NCBI GenBank assembly: GCA_019739215.1
Contig: JAHHDR010000035.1
Span: 273,440-337,439 of the forward strand
Source: Rhizobium sp.
GTDB lineage: Bacteria; Pseudomonadota; Alphaproteobacteria; Rhizobiales; Rhizobiaceae
Direction of reading: 5' to 3'
DNA length: 64,000 bases
This document shows, piece by piece, positions 25,742 to 33,790 of the stretch. Each line of letters begins with the position of its first letter. Position 1 is the stretch's first letter. The position numbers and the translations under genes are program-made. The notes beneath the pieces were generated by a model. The model had not been told where the DNA came from. It was given only the letters and a program-made list of their open reading frames with translations, and made no database searches.

Positions 25742-26335
25742 ATGATGCGGGAGACAGGCGACATGCCTCTCACGATGGTTCATGAGCGTTTTCGCGTGTC
25801 ATGCCTTCCGAAGGCTTCTGCCGTCGCCGAGGAATGGCGCGCGACGCATGTCATTTCGCTGATCGACCCCGCCATCGGCCCGGAACACGTGCCCCAGATC
25901 CGTTCCGCCGAGCATATCGTGGCGCGTCTCCGCGACCAGGAGACGGCTGAAGTTACCGGGCATTTTCCGGAGATCATAGAGAGCCTGTTCGAAACGGTGC
26001 GGCCGGCGATCGAGAGCCCGCACTCGCGCATTCTCGTCCATTGCCATGCTGGCGTGTCGCGCTCCACCGCCTTCTGCTACGCCATGATCGCGCATCGGGC
26101 CGGCAGGGGCATGGAGAACGAAGCCTTCGGCGCCTTCCTGTCGATCGTCAACAAGCCCTGGCCGAACCGCCGCATCATCGAAATCCTCGACCGCAAGTGG
26201 GAGCGTGACGGAGCCTTGCTCAGGCCACTCGATGCGATGCGGGAGCGCTATCCAAGGCGGATACAGGCTTGGGACCGGTTCAACAGGAAGCGGCGGTTCT
26301 TCGAGCTGGTGCCGCAGGAAGTTTACGGGCGTTAA
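25742..26335 (+). CDS. tyrosine phosphatase-superfamily protein
   Basis: About 197 residues; the start is one of two adjacent ATGs (25742 or 25745) behind AAGGAG. The phosphatase P-loop HCHAGVSRST matches the CX5R(S/T) signature with cysteine nucleophile and arginine. Upstream an aspartate in SLIDPAIGPEH may be the general acid region. The C-terminus is basic and aromatic. Substrate unknown; proteins of this rhizobial group are annotated as dual-specificity or tyrosine phosphatases. It ends at the base next to the convergent higA stop. Confidence 0.82.
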   Translation: MMRETGDMPLTMVHERFRVSCLPKASAVAEEWRATHVISLIDPAIGPEHVPQIRSAEHIVARLRDQETAEVTGHFPEIIESLFETVRPAIESPHSRILVHCHAGVSRSTAFCYAMIAHRAGRGMENEAFGAFLSIVNKPWPNRRIIEILDRKWERDGALLRPLDAMRERYPRRIQAWDRFNRKRRFFELVPQEVYGR

Positions 26336-26623
26336 CTAGGCCACCCTGCGGGGCAGTCTCGATATCTCCTCTCCCGCCTGCTGTTCGGCCAGACGCAGTT
26401 CGTAGCTCGACTGAAGATTCAGCCAGAATTGTGCCGAGGTGCCGAACCAGTGGCCTAGGCGAAGAGCGGTGTCGCCGGTAATGCTTCTTTTTCCATTGAC
26501 GATCTGGCTGATACGGTTGGCGGGAACGTCGATCTGCCGCGCGAGTTCCGTTGGCGATACGCCGACTTCCTGCAATTCTTCGCTCAGGATCTCGCCGGGA
26601 TGGATGGCTGGTCGCATGTTCAT
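26336..26623 (-). CDS. higA: HigA-family antitoxin
   Basis: 95 residues with an XRE helix-turn-helix (VSPTELARQIDVPANRISQIVNGKRSI, quoted in part) and the HigA start PAIHPGEILSEELQ. The C-terminus WLNLQSSYELRLAEQ is typical. It neutralises the neighbouring toxin and represses the operon. The ATG lies eight bases after the toxin stop with an AGGTGA ribosome site. The toxin comes first, the usual higBA order. Confidence 0.93.
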   Translation of the reverse strand: MNMRPAIHPGEILSEELQEVGVSPTELARQIDVPANRISQIVNGKRSITGDTALRLGHWFGTSAQFWLNLQSSYELRLAEQQAGEEISRLPRRVA

Positions 26624-26631
26624 GGCTTCAC

Positions 26632-26916
26632 CTAGCGATAGTCGATAATTTCGAAATTCTCGGGTCCCGGCTTGTTCCTCGGCCAGACGAAACATATCCG
26701 GTACTGTTCGTTGATCCTGATGCTGAACTGACCGTCTCGGTTGCCTCGCAGAGCCTCCAGCCGATTGCTCGGCAACTGCCGAAGGTCTTCCAAGCTGGTT
26801 GCTGCGTCGAGAATTTCCAGCCGCTTGTAGGCCTGCTTGGAGAAGCCTTGGAACTCGCGAACGAATTCACCTCTTGCGAAGGCTTCCGTGCGCTTGTCCC
26901 GGTAGCTTTCGATCAT
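26632..26916 (-). CDS. higB: HigB-family mRNA interferase toxin
   Basis: 94 residues, RelE/HigB fold. The family core is visible as RLEALRGNRDGQFSIRINEQYRICF, with the C-terminal WPRNKPGPENFEIIDYR, including the basic and aromatic residues used for ribosome-dependent mRNA cleavage. It is first in the higBA operon. Downstream of the kinase/regulator operon in the same direction, and its start lies in an AT-rich stretch with GATACCAAATATATGCAT on the plus strand that may hold its promoter. Confidence 0.93.
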   Translation of the reverse strand: MIESYRDKRTEAFARGEFVREFQGFSKQAYKRLEILDAATSLEDLRQLPSNRLEALRGNRDGQFSIRINEQYRICFVWPRNKPGPENFEIIDYR

Positions 26917-26953
26917 GCAATCAGGATACCAAATATATGCATGACGTCAATCG

Positions 26954-28339
26954 TCAAACCGGCACCCGCACCATGGCCCGCAATCCGCCCATCGCGCTCT
27001 CCGCCAGCGTCACGTCTCCTCCGTGGCTGCGGGCGATGTCGCGGGCGATGGCGAGGCCGAGGCCGGTGCCGGATGCGTCGAGATTGCGGGCTTCGTCCAG
27101 GCGGAAGAAGGGCTTGAAGACGTCCTCGCGCATGTCGACGGGAATGCCGGGGCCGTCATCGTCGACGCTCACCGTGAGGAAGCGGCCGGAACTGCGGGCT
27201 TCGATCTTCACGTTGCTGCCGTGGCGCCAGGCATTGGCGGCGAGATTTGTCAGCAGGCGGGTGAAGGAGTTCGGTCGTACCCTGACCTGCGTGGGACCGT
27301 CGATGGTCGATGTCAGCGACTTGCCATGCAGTTCCGCCGTCTCTTCCAACTGGCGCAGCAGGGCGGCGAGATCGAGCAGTCCCTCGGCCTCTTCGGTCTC
27401 GCCGCGGGCGAAGTCCAGATAGCCGTCGAGCATGGCGTTCATGTCGTCGACGTCACGGTTGAGGCTCTCGAGATCCTTGACGTCCTCGGCAATGGCGAGT
27501 TGCAGTCGGAAGCGCGTGAGAATGGTGCGCAGGTCGTGGCTGACGCCGGACAGCATGGCCGTGCGCTGCTCGATCTGGCGCTCGATACGCTCCCGCATCT
27601 GCATGAAGGCCAGGCCGGCCTTGCGGACCTCGACGGCGCCGCGGGGATGAAAGGGTTCGGCGGGCTTCTGGCCCTTGCCGAAGCTTTCGGCGGCACGGGC
27701 GAGCGCCAGGATCGGCCGGATCTGGCCGTGGAGAAAGAGGATCGAGATAATCAGCAGAACAAGCGATGTGCCGAACATCCAGATCAGGAAGATCTGGCTG
27801 TTGGACGCCGCCGTCCGGTCCCGGCGGGTGATGACGCTGAGGATGCGTCCGCCGTCGATCGCGATGCGGACCTCGACCTCTTTCGGGCCGGCGCTGGAGT
27901 CGATCCAGAACGGCCGGCTGATCTGGGTGTTGATCTGGCGCGACAGCATGCGGTCGACGATGGAGAAGAACGGCACCGGCTTGCGCGGCGGCAGCCTGTT
28001 GCCGGGCAGGACCTTGACCGTCAGGCCCATGCGCTCCTCGGCGATGCGGATGATCTCGGCCTGCTGGCCGGGCATCGTGTCGAGCAGGTCGATGACCGAT
28101 GCGATGTCGCGGGTTACGGCGGCCGAGAGCCGGCTCGTGACCATCTGCCAGTGGCGTTCCATGAAGACGAAGACCAGCACCGTCTGAAGGATCAGCATCG
28201 GCAGCACGATGATCAGCAGCGAGCGGGCAAAGAGGCCGCGCGGCAGATTTCGGCGAAAGAACCGGCCGATGCCCGTGAACGGGTTCGACGGCCGCTGCTC
28301 GTCGATCGCCACGGCCGCATGGTCGGCGTCGGCGCTCAT
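26954..28339 (-). CDS. EnvZ-like membrane histidine kinase
   Basis: 461 residues. Membrane helices at about 38-60 and 183-204 enclose a periplasmic domain of 120 residues. HAMP follows, then the dimerisation/phosphoacceptor motif GVSHDLRTILTR with His268, where the usual proline after threonine is isoleucine, as in several rhizobial homologues. The ATPase domain shows an N box (LLTNLAANAWRHG), DDGPGIP and GTGLGLAIA. The ATG overlaps the response-regulator stop by four bases, so kinase and regulator are coupled. The stimulus is unknown. Confidence 0.92.
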   Translation of the reverse strand: MSADADHAAVAIDEQRPSNPFTGIGRFFRRNLPRGLFARSLLIIVLPMLILQTVLVFVFMERHWQMVTSRLSAAVTRDIASVIDLLDTMPGQQAEIIRIAEERMGLTVKVLPGNRLPPRKPVPFFSIVDRMLSRQINTQISRPFWIDSSAGPKEVEVRIAIDGGRILSVITRRDRTAASNSQIFLIWMFGTSLVLLIISILFLHGQIRPILALARAAESFGKGQKPAEPFHPRGAVEVRKAGLAFMQMRERIERQIEQRTAMLSGVSHDLRTILTRFRLQLAIAEDVKDLESLNRDVDDMNAMLDGYLDFARGETEEAEGLLDLAALLRQLEETAELHGKSLTSTIDGPTQVRVRPNSFTRLLTNLAANAWRHGSNVKIEARSSGRFLTVSVDDDGPGIPVDMREDVFKPFFRLDEARNLDASGTGLGLAIARDIARSHGGDVTLAESAMGGLRAMVRVPV

Positions 28340-29046
28340 CCGCTCTGGTCCAGGGAGAGCTTGTAGCCGATCCCACGCACCGTCTGCAGCCAGACGGGGT
28401 TGCCGGGATCGTCCTCGATCTTGCGACGCAGGCGGTTGATCTGAACGTCGATCGTGCGTTCTCCCACATCCACCCCGGTGCCGGCCAGTTCATGGCGGGC
28501 GATCGTCTGGCCGGCATTGGCGGCGAAGATCATCATGATGTCCTGCTCGCGTCCGGTCAGGCCGACGAGTTGCGGCCCCTTGCGGAGTTCCTTTTTGACC
28601 AGGGAGAAGGTGTAGGGGCCGAATATGAGCTGGTCGATTTTCGGCCGGCCCGGCGTGACGGCGCGCTTGAGGATGTTGTTGATGCGGAGCACCAGTTCAC
28701 GCGGGTCAAATGGCTTGGCCAGATAATCGTCCGCGCCGGCCTCGAGTCCGGCGATGCGGGAATCCGCCTCGGCACGCGCCGTCAGGAGGATGATGGGGAC
28801 GTCGCGGACATCCTTCAGCGATTGGGTCAATGCCATGCCGGTTTCGCCGGGCATCATCACGTCGAGCACGAGGAGGTCGAAATCGAGCCCTTCGAGCTTG
28901 CGCCGCGCCTCGGCGGCATCGGCGGCGACGGTGACGCGAAAACCCTTGCCGGTGAGGAACTTCTGCAGCAGCGCGCGGATGCGGGTGTCATCATCCACGA
29001 TCAGAAGATGCGGCGCTTCGTCCGCCAGGGGTGCGCCGTCGCTCAT
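28336..29046 (-). CDS. petR: OmpR-family response regulator, PetR-like
   Basis: 236 residues. Receiver domain with acidic cluster VDDD (17-20), phosphorylation site Asp62 in LDVMMPGETG and Lys111 in AKPFDPREL; a C-terminal winged helix ends at residue 232 (RRKIEDDPGNPVWLQTVRGIGYKL in part). It sits between a MarR gene and a kinase gene, each with four-base ATGA overlaps. In Rhodobacter capsulatus the pair petP-petR has this arrangement and is needed for cytochrome bc1 expression; that role here is inferred from the pairing. Confidence 0.85.
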   Translation of the reverse strand: MSDGAPLADEAPHLLIVDDDTRIRALLQKFLTGKGFRVTVAADAAEARRKLEGLDFDLLVLDVMMPGETGMALTQSLKDVRDVPIILLTARAEADSRIAGLEAGADDYLAKPFDPRELVLRINNILKRAVTPGRPKIDQLIFGPYTFSLVKKELRKGPQLVGLTGREQDIMMIFAANAGQTIARHELAGTGVDVGERTIDVQINRLRRKIEDDPGNPVWLQTVRGIGYKLSLDQSG

Positions 29047-29531
29047 TGCTCACCTCCCTTGTTGCGCATTCCGGCGAGGAAGTGGACCACGTCCTCGCGC
29101 TTTGCAGATCCCTCACCGCCGAATGCACGGCCAATACGGCGCGATTGCGGCCTTGCGAGGTCCAGCGCCAGCTCCCGGCCCGCGCCCGTGGGGTAGAGAT
29201 GGCGCTGGCGTCGATCCTCGGTTCCCTCGACCTGTGCAACATAACCTGAGTCGATCAATTGTTTCAGGACCCTGGCGAGCGATTGCTTGGTGATCCCCAG
29301 CGTGTCCAGCAGGTCGGCAACCGTCATGCCGGGATTGCGGTTGACGAAATGCAGGACCCGGTGATGGGCGCGGCCGAATTCCTTCTTTTCGAGAATCGCA
29401 TCGGGATCGGAGATGAAGTCGCGATAGGCGAAGAACAGCAGTTCGATGATCTCGAAATCGATGGCGCCATCGCCGGTCATCGGTGCCCGCACGATATCGA
29501 GGTCTCTGCCGTTTTTCACCCTCTTGTCCAT
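29043..29531 (-). CDS. petP: MarR-family regulator, PetP-like
   Basis: 162 residues from MDKRVKNGRD; an in-frame ATG at 29585 would add 18 residues and cannot be excluded. The winged helix (MTVADLLDTLGITKQSLARVLKQL with an EGTEDRRQRHLYPT wing) is typical MarR. A conserved preceding segment, DFEIIELLFFAYRDFISDPDAIL, is characteristic of the PetP group. It is the first gene of the petP, petR, kinase operon and is divergent from ilvE, so it may regulate its own promoter region. Confidence 0.83.
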   Translation of the reverse strand: MDKRVKNGRDLDIVRAPMTGDGAIDFEIIELLFFAYRDFISDPDAILEKKEFGRAHHRVLHFVNRNPGMTVADLLDTLGITKQSLARVLKQLIDSGYVAQVEGTEDRRQRHLYPTGAGRELALDLARPQSRRIGRAFGGEGSAKREDVVHFLAGMRNKGGEQ

Positions 29532-29768
29532 AGCACTCACAATTCCGTCGCACGGCCTGCCGCGATACGTCAGCTTCATTGACATAAAATCAGCCCACTG
29601 ATAGCCTAAAACCCACTTGGAGGACAGAGACGATCACCGGGAAATCCCACTGGTCGCGGCTGCTTCCTCAAGCCCTGTCCCTCGCTTCGACATCTTTCGT
29701 GGACCGCGGACGGGAAATCAAACCCACTGAACAATGACGCTTTGGACGGCGCCGCGGAGATTTCGACT

Positions 29769-30659
29769 ATGGCAGTTCCTTTCGACCAGCTTGAGGGCCA
29801 GATCTGGATGAACGGTGAGTTCATCCCGTGGAAGGACGCCAAGATCCACGTGCTGACTCATGGGCTGCATTATGCCAGCGCCGTTTTCGAAGGCGAGCGG
29901 GCCTATGGCGGCCGCGTGTTCAAGCTGACCGAGCATAACCAGCGCCTGCACGATTCCGCCAAGATCATGGGCTTCAAGATCCCCTATACGGTGGCCGAGC
30001 TCGATGCGGCGACAGTCGAACTGCTCAAGCGCCAGGGCTTTTCCGACGCCTATGTCCGGCCGATCGCCTGGCGCGGCTCTGAAATGATGGGCGTTTCGGC
30101 GCAGAACAACACGATCAATGTCGCGATCGCCATCTGGCAGTGGGGCAGCTATTTCAATCCGGCGGAAAAGCTCAAGGGCATCAAGCTCGACATGGCCGAG
30201 TATCGCCGCCCGGATCCGATGACGGCGCCGTCGCGCGCCAAGGCGGCCGGCCTCTACATGATCTGCACGATCTCCAAGCACGCCGCGGAAGCCAAGGGCT
30301 ATGCCGATGCGATGATGCTCGACTATCGCGGCCGCGTGGCGGAAGCGACTGGCGCCAACATCTTCTTCGTCAAGGATGGCGTGATCCACACGCCGGATCC
30401 GGACTGCTTCCTCAACGGCATCACCCGCCAGACCGTGATCGAACTTGCCAAGCGCCGCGGCATTGAGGTGGTCGAACGGGCGATCATGCCGGAGGAACTC
30501 AGCGATTTCACCGAATGCTTCCTGACCGGCTCGGCCGCGGAAGTGACGCCGGTCTCTGAGATCGGCCCATACCGCTTTACGCCGTCGACGATCTGCGAGA
30601 CGCTGATGAACGACTACGTTAAGGAAGTGTACCCTGCCGCGGCGCAAGCGGCAGAGTGA
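29769..30659 (+). CDS. ilvE: branched-chain amino acid aminotransferase
   Basis: 296 residues (MAVPFDQL start). Fold type IV PLP enzyme: HGLHYASAVFEGERAYGG near the N-terminus, the PLP-lysine region SKHAAEAKGYADAMMLD, EATGANIFFV, and the phosphate-binding FLTGSAAEVTPV. It transfers amino groups between glutamate and branched-chain 2-oxo acids in the last step of leucine, isoleucine and valine synthesis. Divergent from petP, followed by a clear terminator. Confidence 0.95.
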   Translation: MAVPFDQLEGQIWMNGEFIPWKDAKIHVLTHGLHYASAVFEGERAYGGRVFKLTEHNQRLHDSAKIMGFKIPYTVAELDAATVELLKRQGFSDAYVRPIAWRGSEMMGVSAQNNTINVAIAIWQWGSYFNPAEKLKGIKLDMAEYRRPDPMTAPSRAKAAGLYMICTISKHAAEAKGYADAMMLDYRGRVAEATGANIFFVKDGVIHTPDPDCFLNGITRQTVIELAKRRGIEVVERAIMPEELSDFTECFLTGSAAEVTPVSEIGPYRFTPSTICETLMNDYVKEVYPAAAQAAE

Positions 30660-30679
30660 TCTTTTCGCCACATGGCGTG

Positions 30680-30703
30680 AAAAGCGGCCTCCGGGCCGCT
30701 TTT
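30680..30703 (+). terminator. intrinsic terminator of ilvE
   Basis: Arms AAAAGCGGCC and GGCCGCTTTT around TCCG, ending in a T-run, 21 bases after the ilvE stop. Symmetrical A- and T-runs make it usable in both directions. Confidence 0.85.
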
Positions 30704-30976
30704 CTGTCTGAAGGACGGCGGCGACGGCTGGCCGCCGATAAACCGGAAAATCAGGGGCTATTGTAACAGGCGAGCGGTCAATCCGACGTTCGGCTGAAAC
30801 ATATCCGACATTATATGGCGGTCATCAGACGACTGACAGCCCGGCTTCCCTTCTCCCCGTCATTTTTGTTGGATCGGCGAGGAAACTGTAACTTCGGTTA
30901 CAGCATTTGTGAACAAACCGGACGATAGGAACGTCAAGTTTGCAACGGCGATCAGCCGATCCAAGAGGGACTTCCG
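30704..30976 (+). other. gene-free leader region before the 52-residue protein gene
   Basis: The terminator of ilvE opens this region. A TATA-like stretch (CATTATATGG near 30810) could be a promoter. At 30886-30903 there is a perfect inverted repeat. An AAGAGGGA ribosome site (30963-30970) ends it. No protein gene or known RNA was recognised. Confidence 0.5.
30886..30903 (+). promoter_or_regulatory. perfect inverted repeat CTGTAAC-TTCG-GTTACAG
   Basis: Seven-base arms separated by TTCG. As RNA this is a stem capped by a very stable UUCG tetraloop; as DNA it is a dyad that a dimeric repressor could bind. It lies 74 bases before a small protein gene. No T-run follows, so it is not a terminator. 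Confidence 0.5.
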
Positions 30977-31135
30977 ATGACTACCATCGCTCAAGACAAT
31001 CCAGTCGCCAAGCAGCTTCGCCCGCTCGTGATGCTGGTTGCAGCCTTCAGCCTTTCCGTGGCTGCCCTGCTGGTCACGACTGCAAGCCTCGGTGCCTCGC
31101 CGATCAATTCGATGGACGTCGCGAGCATCCAGTAG
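30977..31135 (+). CDS. small single-helix membrane protein, 52 residues
   Basis: Predicted from the sequence: ATG at 30977 behind AAGAGGGA with seven-base spacing, stop TAG at 31133-31135. The N-terminus is polar (MTTIAQDNPVAKQLRP), followed by a hydrophobic helix at about residues 17-42 and a short tail ending DVASIQ. It could be a membrane-anchored small protein or carry an uncleaved signal anchor. Codon use is high-GC and ordinary for the neighbourhood. It is below usual gene-finder cut-offs. Function unknown. Confidence 0.6.
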   Translation: MTTIAQDNPVAKQLRPLVMLVAAFSLSVAALLVTTASLGASPINSMDVASIQ

Positions 31136-31171
31136 ACTTTGCGTCGCCCATTCAGTTTGCCCGATGCCGGC

Positions 31172-31534
31172 TTACGTCGTCGGCATTTTGTCGAGAAATC
31201 CAACGACCCGATCGATTCGGCCGTTCCTGGTCTCGATGATGTCGCTGCCTTCGAGCACGGTGTCCCGGCCTTCCGGACCCAGACCCCAGGCGAAGCGGAC
31301 ATAGTCGGCATGACCATCCGGCCGGTTGATCAGTCTGAAAACGAACCCCGGAAAGCGGTCATGGATGGCGCCGATGGTGCCCGACAGTTCCGTCGCATTC
31401 GATGCGGACATCAGTGGATCGACATAGTGCGGCGTCTCGCTCCAATGGCGGGCAATGAGCACGGCGCGTTTTTCGCCATCGGTCTCGTTCCAGGTTGCGA
31501 TATATTTGGCAGCGATGTCGCTGGCGTCGGTCAT
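31172..31534 (-). CDS. NTF2-like/SnoaL-fold protein
   Basis: 120 residues, one cone-shaped NTF2-like domain: an N-terminal helix with AAKYIATWNETD, then HWSETPHYVDPLM, a middle helix IGAIHDRFPGFVFRL, and strands ending DIIETRNGRIDRVVGFLD. This fold serves ketosteroid-isomerase-like enzymes and small-molecule binders; no catalytic assignment can be made. Stands alone between the 52-residue protein and a metallo-beta-lactamase-fold gene. Confidence 0.78.
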   Translation of the reverse strand: MTDASDIAAKYIATWNETDGEKRAVLIARHWSETPHYVDPLMSASNATELSGTIGAIHDRFPGFVFRLINRPDGHADYVRFAWGLGPEGRDTVLEGSDIIETRNGRIDRVVGFLDKMPTT

Positions 31535-31669
31535 CTCGGTTTCCCTTCATTTGGTTGACCCGGCCAGCATCGCCGGGAGAGGGAATGACCTCAATTACCT
31601 TCCGGGTAATGACAAAGCGCCGCTGCCGACCTATATCGGCCTGACATCAAAGCTCGATCAGGACCGACA

Positions 31670-32323
31670 ATGGCCAAGCTACAAGCCGGGATCATTCCCG
31701 TGACGCCTTTCCAGCAGAACTGCACGGTGCTGTTCGATCCCGACACGATGGAAGGCGTGATCGTCGATCCCGGCGGCGACGTCGAGGATGTGATCCTGCC
31801 GACGATCAGGCAGAACGACCTGAAGCTCAAGGAAATCTGGCTGACCCATGGCCATCTCGATCACGCGGGTGGCGCGCTCGAGCTCAAGGAGGCGCTCGGC
31901 ATTCCCGTCGTCGGGCCGCACAAGGACGACCTGCCGCTGTTGCAGAGCATGGAAGCGAGCGCGGCGCGGTTCGGCGCGTCCGAAATGAAGGTCCGCAACA
32001 TGGTGCCGGATCGCTTCTTGGAGGAGGGCGAGACGGTGTCCTTTGGCGACCATGTGTTCGAGGTCTACCACACGCCGGGCCATGCGCCAGGGCATGTGAT
32101 CTTCGTCAATCGCGCGCAGAACTTCGCCCATCTCGGCGATGTTCTGTTCAGCGGTTCGATCGGACGCACTGATCTTCCGGGCGGCGATCACGAGACGCTG
32201 CTGGAATCGATCCGCACCAAGGTCCTGCCGCTGGGCGACGACGTGGGCTTCATCTGCGGCCATGGACCCGGTAGCCGCATCGGAGACGAGCGGCGGTCCA
32301 ATCCGTTTCTCCGCGGGATCTGA
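31670..32323 (+). CDS. metallo-beta-lactamase-fold hydrolase (glyoxalase II-like)
   Basis: 217 residues. The metal motif THGHLDHAGG appears at about residues 60-70; further ligands come from HTPGHAPGH, GDVLFSGSIGR and the C-terminal CGHGPGS. The size and motifs match the YcbL/GloB-type small hydrolases, which cleave thioesters such as S-lactoylglutathione; the true substrate is not shown. The gene is convergent with the BA14K gene, with a shared terminator hairpin between. Confidence 0.88.
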   Translation: MAKLQAGIIPVTPFQQNCTVLFDPDTMEGVIVDPGGDVEDVILPTIRQNDLKLKEIWLTHGHLDHAGGALELKEALGIPVVGPHKDDLPLLQSMEASAARFGASEMKVRNMVPDRFLEEGETVSFGDHVFEVYHTPGHAPGHVIFVNRAQNFAHLGDVLFSGSIGRTDLPGGDHETLLESIRTKVLPLGDDVGFICGHGPGSRIGDERRSNPFLRGI

Positions 32324-32330
32324 ACGGAAA

Positions 32331-32352
32331 AAGCCGGGGCGATCCCCGGCTT
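32331..32352 (-). terminator. intrinsic terminator between the hydrolase and BA14K genes
   Basis: Arms AAGCCGGGG and CCCCGGCTT around CGAT. The T-run lies on the minus strand side (five A residues precede it on the plus strand), so it works best for the BA14K transcript, while the stem could also stop the hydrolase transcript. Confidence 0.75.
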
Positions 32353-32377
32353 CGAACTTTGCACCCGGACGACCTGA

Positions 32378-33034
32378 TCAGCCGGCCTTGCAGAAGTGGC
32401 GCTTCTGGTCATAGCCGAGATAGGTGCCGTTCTGCGGGTTGAAGGACGAGAAGCGTCCGGTGCACCACTCCCGCCATTCCTTGCTCCAGGGTTTCAGTTC
32501 GGTCGCTGCGGCGGCCTCGCGGATCACCTTCTTCTTCGGAGCCGCAATTTTCTGCTCGCGCTCCACTCTCGGCTCGGGGCGTTCGGGGAAATACCCGTCC
32601 TGGGATTCGACGCGGCTCTGCTCGTCATAGGTCTCGAGATCGCCATCCTCGTAGACGGGCGTGGCGTATTCTTCGGCGTCCGGGACATCGTCGCGATAGG
32701 CGAGGCCGTCGAAATCTTCATCCGGAGCGGCATAGGTGCCCTCGTCATAGATCTCGCGGTCATATGTCTCCCTGTCGTAGATCGGGTCCTGATGCACGAT
32801 CACGGGATCGTCGCGATAGATGACCCGCGGCCTTGTCGCGATGACGGCGCCGGCGACGATGCCGGCGGTAACGCCGGTGACCACGACGCGCTTCTTCCAT
32901 GGCTTGACGACATGGTGGCGGCCGGAATGGTGCTTGCGCCAGTTGCGCTCACCGGCCGAAGCGAATTCGACGGTGGTTGCTGCTGCGGCGAGTGCTGCGA
33001 TGGAGAGTATGACGGCCTTGGCAATCCGGTTCAT
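32378..33034 (-). CDS. BA14K-family protein
   Basis: 218 residues with a cleavable signal peptide (cleavage after ASA, about residue 27). A basic, histidine-rich segment and a hydrophobic stretch (VVVTGVTAGIVAGAVIA) follow, then a long acidic, tyrosine-rich low-complexity linker with many D/E/Y residues, and a C-terminal BA14K domain (EWCTGRFSSFNPQNGTYLGY then HFC). BA14K proteins of Brucella and rhizobia are immunoreactive, lectin-like surface or periplasmic proteins. The very acidic linker, residues 85-150, is unusual for the family. Confidence 0.85.
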   Translation of the reverse strand: MNRIAKAVILSIAALAAAATTVEFASAGERNWRKHHSGRHHVVKPWKKRVVVTGVTAGIVAGAVIATRPRVIYRDDPVIVHQDPIYDRETYDREIYDEGTYAAPDEDFDGLAYRDDVPDAEEYATPVYEDGDLETYDEQSRVESQDGYFPERPEPRVEREQKIAAPKKKVIREAAAATELKPWSKEWREWCTGRFSSFNPQNGTYLGYDQKRHFCKAG

Positions 33035-33230
33035 GGACGGCGCTCCCTGCTTGCCTGCCCCGATCCATCCGGGGCCATGCTTGAGGGGAACGCTATTGCC
33101 GCAGCGATGAATGCCGGCTGAATGAAACAGGGCAAGTTTGTGGCGCCGGCCGCAGGGTCCGTCACAAACGGAAAGGGCCGCTGGCCGGCAGGTGCCGGAG
33201 CGGCGCGCTTGGCCGAGAGAGCGTCGGTGC

Positions 33231-33446
33231 TTAGCCTGTAACTCTGAGGTTCACGGCCTTCGGGCCCTTGCCGCGACGATCCGGCTCCGTGTCGAACGTC
33301 ACCTTCTGATTTTCGGTGAGGCCCGTCAGGCCTGAGGCCTGGACAGCGGTGATGTGGACAAAAATGTCCGATCCGCCCTTGTCTGGCTTGATGAAGCCGA
33401 AGCCTTTGTCGGTATTGAAGAACTTAACGGTGCCAGTTTCGCCCAT
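33231..33446 (-). CDS. CspA-family cold-shock protein
   Basis: 71 residues, one cold-shock domain. RNA-binding motifs KGFGFIKP (RNP1) and DIFVHITAV (RNP2) are present. The ending PDRRGKGPKAVNLRV is typical of alphaproteobacterial Csp. It binds single-stranded RNA and DNA. A long gene-free stretch upstream fits the long 5-prime leaders of csp genes. Confidence 0.93.
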   Translation of the reverse strand: MGETGTVKFFNTDKGFGFIKPDKGGSDIFVHITAVQASGLTGLTENQKVTFDTEPDRRGKGPKAVNLRVTG

Positions 33447-33790
33447 TGCAGTACCATCCCTTATCCAAGCCGCTCACGCGCGCGGCGTAGTCGTCCAAGC
33501 CCTGGCGGGCATGAGCAGGCATATGTCGATAAGGAAAGTCCTGTATATCGTGGCACGATCGGTTGCCGTCACACGCCACCCGGAGCGTATTGCGCCTCCG
33601 GCACGCTGTTCTCTAGGTTCTTCCCGTTGTTCGCAACTGCCCGAACGCAGTTAAGTTGATTGTTTTGGGACTTCTTGGCAAGCGAAAGTTTCTTTCGGTG
33701 CCGAAATTTGTCCCACTGCGGCGCAGAAGGGCAAGTTGCACTATTAGTGAGCAAACATTCGCCCGAAATCGTCAAGAACATTACAGAAAT
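33447..33790 (-). other. gene-free region upstream of the cold-shock gene
   Basis: 344 bases between the csp start and the stop of the EamA transporter gene on the same strand. It contains AT-rich stretches (near 33650-33690 and 33780-33830) and a CTTGAC hexamer on the minus strand near 33780, a possible minus 35 element. A long csp leader RNA is plausible. Short open frames here show no ribosome site or conserved pattern. Confidence 0.45.

Noticed and set aside
33569..33781. Small open frame on the minus strand in the csp upstream region
   Set aside because: No ribosome site and no recognisable sequence pattern; more likely untranslated leader.
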